Positions 58,091 through 64,000 of a DNA stretch of 64,000 nt are shown here, piece by piece; position 1 is the first letter of the stretch; the number at the start of each line of letters is the position of its first letter. The translations under genes were made by a program, and so were the position numbers. Under the pieces are notes generated by a model. It made no database searches, had not been told where the DNA came from, and saw only the letters and a list, made by a program, of their open reading frames with translations. This DNA comes from Nymphaea colorata (taxonomy: Eukaryota; Streptophyta; Magnoliopsida; Nymphaeales; Nymphaeaceae): contig NC_045143.1 in the NCBI RefSeq assembly GCF_008831285.2, positions 17,460,464-17,524,463 on the forward strand. Reading direction: 5' to 3'.

Positions 58091-60202
58091 GGAAGGCTTC
58101 AAATGTTAAAATTTCTTTTGCTTGAGAACTTTGACACTGTGTTATGACTGGCCCGCTGCCTAATCATGCATATTCATGGTTTTCCCCTTTCCAAGGGGCA
58201 AACAATATGGTTGAGAAATCTAATCAATCATTGGGCACCCTTCATCATAAGCACTAATTCATTTGAGTAAGTGCCAACAACAGTTGGTTAAGTCGAACTA
58301 ATGGTCTTACTTCGCAAACCCATGATTGTGTCCATCACTGATAGAAGTTTTTTAGGTCAATTTGCAGGTTTTTGAGGTCTCTTAGATACTGTTTGGTGGT
58401 TGCAAGGACAACTGTTCTCAAGACACTTACCTTTACAACAAATGTCCTAAGAACAAAAAATTCTTGTTCATATGGTCAAACTTTAATTTTGTCTAGTGTT
58501 TGTTTATAAGGATAAATTTTTCAACTTGTCTTGTCTGCCGTTTGTATTAATGACTAGATAGACAAGTTTAACACATGTTTTATATTTTTCTATATTTATA
58601 CATTTCTCACTCTCCAAAACACATGATAAAACGAACGAAAAATATATGAACTAATAAAAATATTATTTTCTTTCAATAAAAAATTCACATATTACAAAGG
58701 GAAATATTTCAAAAAGCATATTAAAAATACAAACAAAAAAATATTCACTCTCTTTTTCTTTTTCTCTCTCTATACATGAGAAACTTAAACTCAACATATA
58801 ATGAAAAAGCTAATAAAATATCTAAAAAAAATCTAAGCTAACAAAAATTACTTTCTCTCACTCTTTCTATCCATACAAATACAAGCAACCTAAAATATAT
58901 TAACCAACAAAATACTCTCTTTGCCTTTTCTCGTTCTAGTTTTCTCTCTTTTTTTATTCTCTCACTCTCTACAAATGTAAATGTCATAAAATCCATATAT
59001 TATAAAAGAAAACATCAACCAATTATAGGGAATAAAAAGACATAACTGAAGAGTAAACTTTCAATTTGTTAGATACAAACCATAAAAATGTTTAGAAAGT
59101 TTCTAAAAACAACTAAATGTATATATCATGATAGTTGTCTAACCCAAAAAAAACTTTCAAAGGACATGACATGGCGATGACAATCCCATTTGATCAAGCG
59201 GCTACCAGCATCCATAAAATAATGCTCATTTATTGCATCTTCACCTTGGTCCTTACATTTCAACAACAATTTATGTGAATATTAGTGATAATACAGTGTA
59301 CACTAATAAAGAAACAGTACACTTGATCTAGTCAATCATGTATAATAGGTAGAAATAAGAATGGTGTTAGCAAGCTTACCAAAACCAAAAAACAAATCTA
59401 AATAATTAAAGATAAAGCATTTCAATCAATGGGTTGCCAAAACCAAATTAAACGGTCTATTGTTGAGCTTCCCCATTGAACAAGGACCACACTGCAAAAT
59501 GGTTGCTACTTTGTGAAATTTTGCAAACCAGGGGTATGTTGATTGAAAGTTTCTTAGTCAAAGTTTACACGGGTAAACTGCCCTTATGAAAGCAAGTCAT
59601 CCTCTATTACCGATTATTGGTAACAATCTGTCAGCCCAATTACAAGGACCAGTTCACAACATTTAGTCAAGTAATTTATGCGTCACTTCCATTTCCTCCT
59701 AGCCATCCTCATTAGTAAGAGTAAAAGAACTGTCAAATGCATGGAATTGGATGGAAGCAACCTCTTTAAGTATATCGAACCTACCGTCGACCATGACTGT
59801 AAGTAGAAAATTCTTCAAGTACTTCATGAGCATTCAAAAGTAGTGCAAAAATGATGGGGCATTTAATTTTCTTATGGAACAGAGAATGAATATGGTATAA
59901 CAGGCATATTGGAACTCTAAATCTGAAAAATGTAGAAGGTAAGCATTGAACTTACCAAGTTTGAAGTAAACTCTCCATCTATTTGCATATATTTATATGA
60001 TTAAATTTATCAAAAGCAATTTAAAATGTGAAAGTTCATATAATAAAATGCATTCTCCAAAATTGACTAAATTTCCAAAGCCTCACTTGATTGAAAACTC
60101 TCAAACTACAAGAAAAGAAGATGAAAGTCGACGATGATAATCCTTAAATTTGACTTTTTTTCTTTGAAGGAAAGAAAATATTATCTCTCTCTTCTCTCTC
60201 TC

Positions 60203-60233
<31 letters not shown>

Positions 60234-60538
60234 ATAGAGAGAGAGAGAGAGAGACTTACACATTGCTGTTCCGTTTCACATCTCAACCTTCTTGGTATTT
60301 TTTTTTTCTGTGGGGACATCAAAGTCATTGTTGATATGGTCCTTCACTAATCAAGTGACTCAAGACTTACAAGTGGGCAGTGTCTTCTCCAACATGGGGA
60401 TAATATCGTGTATGTACTTACCTCCCTATGCTTATCTGTTTCCCTAATTCTGTCTACTGAACACATGAGGAATCCAATTGGGCACTCATGTATACCTCTG
60501 TATCCTACAATTGTGTTTAACATGCTTGTTGTATGTCA
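58091..60538. other. Gene-free stretch
   Basis: AT-rich sequence with CT-rich patches around 58740-58970. No recognisable coding segment on either strand. It ends with a compound microsatellite at 60186-60255. Confidence 0.4.
60186..60255. repeat. Compound microsatellite (CT)n-(TA)n-(TG)n-(GA)n
   Basis: Successive CT, TA, TG and GA tracts within 70 bases. Confidence 0.93.
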
Positions 60539-60760
60539 AGCATGCAGATGGGAGAATTTGTTTCTTATGTGTCACATGGGATAGATACATACAGCATTAG
60601 AGAGCCTCTTGGCATTTGTGCAGGGATTTGTATATTCAATTTTCCAGCCATAGAGGGCTGTTCTGATGTTAACTCTTGGTTTCTCTTTACAGATATTTCT
60701 AGTGGCTGTGACTTGTGGCAACACATATATTTTGAAGCCATTAGAGAAATATCGAGGTGA
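60539..60760 (+). pseudogene. Methylmalonate-semialdehyde dehydrogenase (ALDH6) fragment
   Basis: The enzyme oxidises methylmalonate and malonate semialdehydes in mitochondrial valine and pyrimidine breakdown. The plus strand reads [35 protein letters not shown] (family PFNFPA) up to about 60652. After a 40-base remnant ending TTTACAG it continues in another frame as [20 protein letters not shown]. The ALDH6 order is [47 protein letters not shown], so the MIPLW codons and most of an intron are gone. The exon starts at an AG acceptor. No other part of the enzyme was found. A CACTA-like terminus follows 1.1 kb downstream. Confidence 0.85.
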
Positions 60761-61835
60761 TATTCTTTCTTTTTTTGGGTTCTTTGTGTTTGAGATTTAA
60801 CTCTTTCTCATTCATTGAATTTATGCCATGTTATTTTAAAGCCTATGATGATAACAGAACCAACTAGCACACATACATGCCAGATAGAGCATTTTTATGT
60901 CTCCTTAATAGGGTTATGGAGAAACCTCTCCATGAATTTCTGCTGAACTTTTTTGCTTGTTGAGTTGGATGAAAATCTATGCATCCATTGGTTGTATGTT
61001 TGATGGTCTAGGTTTGGCAGCTGGACATAAATCACTGCTAGAAATGATGATAAAGCTCGATAGATTGTCTGTAATCTCCTTTTTCCTTTATGGTTTGACA
61101 TATGGTTACCTGATCCTGGAATTTTCTGCATTAAGTGATCTTGTTTAGCTAAAGAGTGTAAATTTTTCATTAGCTTAAGAGTTAATTGTTAATGCTTTCA
61201 AACATCTTCAGATTATTTCTACTGGTTGAGCACAGAACATATAGTGGCAACGAGTATCTAAGTTTTTGTTGACTCAGCAATCTGAGGCATATTCTTAGGG
61301 TGTTTATTCTTATTTTTTAGAAAAAAAAATGTAGACTTGTCTATTTCGCTTTTTTGTTTGTTTTAAGATAAGGTAGTCTAGAATATAGTTTTCATTTCTG
61401 TTTAACAACTAAATGTTACTTGTCATGTTATGATAAATTTTGGTGGCCATACCTTTTTTTGTTAATATTGCAATAAGTCCTTGGCAGAGAATTAGAAATA
61501 CAGAGGGCTCAAAAACCATGTTTTGAGTTTATTGTGTCTTGCAAACTGCTTGTCAAGAAAAGAACGGTGAAAAAAAGAAGAAATTCGAGGTTGTGGCTAC
61601 ATTTTGTTGTCGTGGTTTGAGGTGCACTTGAGACTTAGACATGAGATCAATGTAGATCCATGTATGTCATTGTACTTGCGACAATCTTTGTAGAGCATTA
61701 GCTCTCTATGTGGTTTTGTATATTTTGTGATGTGATCAGACACAATTTTTTTTATATTTTTAATAATAAAATTTTGGTTTAAGTAATTTTTTATATTCTA
61801 TATATATATCAGGATGCAGGCTGGGATAATAAGTT
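60761..61835. other. Unassigned sequence between ALDH6 piece and CACTA-like end
   Basis: May be captured intron sequence or transposon interior. Open frames near 60895-61170 on both strands show no recognisable motif. Confidence 0.35.
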
Positions 61836-62073
61836 AGGATTGACCGCTACCGTTGGCAACGGTAGTGGTAAGTCCCCAATGATACTATTGGCAACGGTTG
61901 AAGAGCCGTTGCTAATAAAGAAATTGGCAACGGTCCTTCTTCTTGCAGCAAGCCAATGCTACAAAGGCAACGGCTGGCCTAAGCTACTCACTAGGGTGGA
62001 GGGCGTTGCCAGTAACATCGTTGCGTATGGCTGGACCTCTTAGCCATCGCTAATAGTACATTTTGTTGTTGTG
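61836..62073 (+). mobile_element. CACTA-like 3' terminus with GGCAACGG motifs
   Basis: At least four copies of TTGGCAACGG or its variants, some with the inverse CCGTTGCC, then an end TTTTGTTGTTGTG that resembles a decayed CACTA terminus (compare TTTGTAGTAGTG at 11576). A 67-codon frame through the repeats is not a gene. Confidence 0.5.
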
Positions 62074-63018
62074 TTCTTTATAAATTGGCTGGCTTTTAAG
62101 TTGAATCGACTGATTAATTAACTCTTATGTATCGACCAAATCCATCCATTGGTGAAAATTTCATAAATTGTTACATGGCTTCCACTAGTTTTTTGAACTT
62201 TTAAACTTTTGTTTCGTTTTTTTTTTGTCTATTGAATTTGAAATACTTGTGTTTTACTTTTTATTACTTTTGAAATGCTTAAGGTTTTCTTGAGTTTGTG
62301 ATCTAATTTTTATTTGAATATATATATCACTATATAGTTCCAATAAATCTGATTAATTAGTAGATGAATTTTTTTTTTCCGATTGAATTCAGCGAATTCA
62401 TCTAATCATTTTGTCTTTCAATTTAAATAATGAAAATTCTGTTTTTGATAATGTTAGTGGGACCTAATCCTTGAAACTTTCAGGGGAACAAGAAGATCGA
62501 GGATTGTAAGGATGACCCACATGAGCAGTGTTTGTGGGTAAAGACCAGATGGAGTGCTAATGAAAGCATCCACCTTGCTGAATTTCCCCACTGAATTGAC
62601 TGTCAGAAAGAATGTTGACATCTCTCTCTCTCTCTCTCTCGTATATACCTGTTTGGAAATAAAATGAGATGGGAGCTTACTTGGAAAGAACAGAATGGTT
62701 GCTGTCTGCATTCCCCTGTACTCTGGACTGAAGGACAATGATTTCACTTGATTGATTTGTACAAAGTAATGGATTCAACATTGTTTTCCTGATTCAGGTA
62801 AGATTTTAAATCATGTTTTTCTTTTAATAATAGATTGATCATTTTTTTACTCGAGACACGTGGATGTAAGATGATCATTCCATTTAATTTGTGTATGTAA
62901 GACAATCTTAGAGGTAAATGGCTAAGCTTAAGATAGTTCCACGGGTATTGGCATTTACTAAAATAATGAAATGGGCAGTTGATGAACAGTACTGACCAAT
63001 GGTTGAGATTCCTCACCA
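62074..63018. other. No gene seen
   Basis: AT-rich, with a short (TC)n tract near 62621-62641. Short frames only. Confidence 0.4.
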
Positions 63019-63304
63019 GCCATTTTTGTCGTCCCTCTGAAAAGGAAAACCATGAATATGTTGGAAGTCAATGCTCAAAAGCAAAATAAAGCACAAACAA
63101 AACAAATCTCAACAGCTGTAGTCCTCTCACGAGTACAAATATGTGCGGTGAGAGAGGGAGAGCACACAGAGATACTATTCCGGCATGCCGTAAGTTCCAA
63201 AACCAAATGGAATTGACTGCTCAAAAACATAATGCAAGTCAGTGGGCTTCCACTGAGAAATATCTTTCGATCGATCGAACGAGAGAGAGAGAGAGAATAT
63301 AAAA
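63019..63304 (+). promoter_or_regulatory. PGIP-4 upstream region with conserved block and TATA box
   Basis: Shares its distal part with 19110-19200 (PGIP-1) and 27290-27370 (PGIP-3). The block TTCCACTGAGAAATATCTTT lies near 63248, then gatcgatcgaacgagagag and TATAAAA (63298-63304), 58 bases before the ATG. Confidence 0.7.
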
Positions 63305-63361
63305 GGGAAGTGTCGTGTTCCCATCCACGAACTAGACAATCTTCAACGAGAGATCTTGCAA

Positions 63362-64000
63362 ATGCCTCGCCTTTTCGTCTTCCTCTTACTCCCATCTCCC
63401 TCTCCCTTGGCCTTACTTCTGCTTACAGGTTTCAATGCCATCCCAAGGACGCAGAAGCAGTAGGTGAGATCTTCGCGGACCTCAATTGAACCTTGACCGG
63501 TGTTGATCATTTCTGCCACCTAACGAGCGTGATCAGGTGTAATCCAAACACCAGCAGTGTGAATAGCTTCATCCTTACCACTGATGATTTCAATGGTGAG
63601 ATCCCGGCAGCCATCGGCAAGCTCACCAACTTAGTCTCTCTCATCCTCCATAAGATGCCAAACCTTCATGGATCAATACCACCATCCATCACAAACCTCA
63701 CCAAGCTCGCAACTTAGTCATCTCCTGGACTAATGTGTCCGGGCCAGTACCAACTTGGTTGAATCGACTGAGCAACCTGTATTCCTTGGACCTATCCTTC
63801 AACCAGCTCAGTGGCTCCATTCCCCCAACCCTTGGCTATCTTCTGAAGCTCGTATGGCTGCATCTGGACCGCAACAAGCTGACTGGACCCATACCGGAGT
63901 CTTTTGGCCACTTAGCCAGCCTGAAGCAGTTGATCCTCTCCCACAATAGCCTTGCCGGTGCCATACCCAAGTCTCTTACCCATGTCGATTTATACGTAAT
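63362..64000 (+). pseudogene. PGIP-4 pseudogene, cut by the window end
   Basis: The ATG at 63362 opens PRLFVFLLLPS, but the frame shifts inside the signal peptide. The mature part reads in another phase (LGLTSAYRFQCHPKDAEAVG, IFADLN), then a TGA (63487-63489) stands where the paralogues have tryptophan (LNWT). It continues HFCHLTSVIRCNPNTSSVNS, FNGEIPAAIGKLTNL, and a further one-base change near 63711 gives TAG (63715-63717). LRRs resume in the next phase (ISWTNVSGPVPTWLNRLSNL, LDLSFNQLSGSIPPTL) to the window end. The second cysteine of the N-cap pair is kept, the first replaced by phenylalanine (HFCHL). It is the most divergent copy. Confidence 0.9.

Noticed and set aside
61840-62043. 67-codon frame in the CACTA-like terminus
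   Set aside because: It reads through repeated GGCAACGG words and has no protein features.

Overview
This is nuclear DNA from a flowering plant. It is AT-rich and full of transposons. Gene fragments keep GT-AG introns, the LTR retrotransposons carry the initiator-Met-tRNA primer site TGGTATCARAGC, and the only intact genes are plant-specific polygalacturonase-inhibiting proteins (PGIPs). No organellar, bacterial or CRISPR sequence was seen, and I cannot name the species.

Left part (1-9.2 kb): repeat debris dominated by a large imperfect inverted repeat. The left arm is 1550-2845 plus 4976-5515 and the right arm is 7190-9180. A 2.1-kb DNA transposon-like insert (2857-4969) splits the left arm.

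10.0-14.0 kb: a patchwork of degraded pieces of unrelated host genes that still carry introns. They are a derlin (+), then on the minus strand RAD4/XPC, a malectin-type LRR receptor kinase and a cytosolic pyruvate kinase. The receptor-kinase and RAD4 pieces are joined in one open frame. A CACTA-like terminus with GGCAACGG motifs follows the derlin piece. The same pairing recurs at 60.5-62.1 kb, where a methylmalonate-semialdehyde dehydrogenase piece precedes a related terminus. This suggests gene-fragment capture by DNA transposons.

19-64 kb: a PGIP cluster with four copies. PGIP-1 (19789-20772, +) and PGIP-2 (56546-57529, -) are intact, single-exon, 327-residue secreted LRR proteins. PGIP-3 (28562-35036) is frameshifted and split by a Copia element with a perfect GCGCC target duplication. 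PGIP-4 (63362 to the window end) is frameshifted and has a stop. The promoters share a GA tract and a TATA box; three copies also share an upstream block, and at PGIP-3 a LINE 3' end lies directly upstream of the GA tract.

Between the PGIP copies lie Copia elements of different ages. The boundaries of three are fixed by LTRs and 5-bp duplications: 29117-34609 (+, youngest), 35736-40609 (-, unusual TA...TA termini) and 49635-54705 (+, inside a LINE endonuclease gene). There is also a decayed Copia relic (about 22.0-25.7 kb, -), a 908-bp hAT-like element with an 8-bp duplication and an internal open frame, and several tandem duplications. No retroelement has intact genes. The only probable working genes are the two PGIPs, whose family blocks pectin-degrading enzymes of pathogens in the cell wall.
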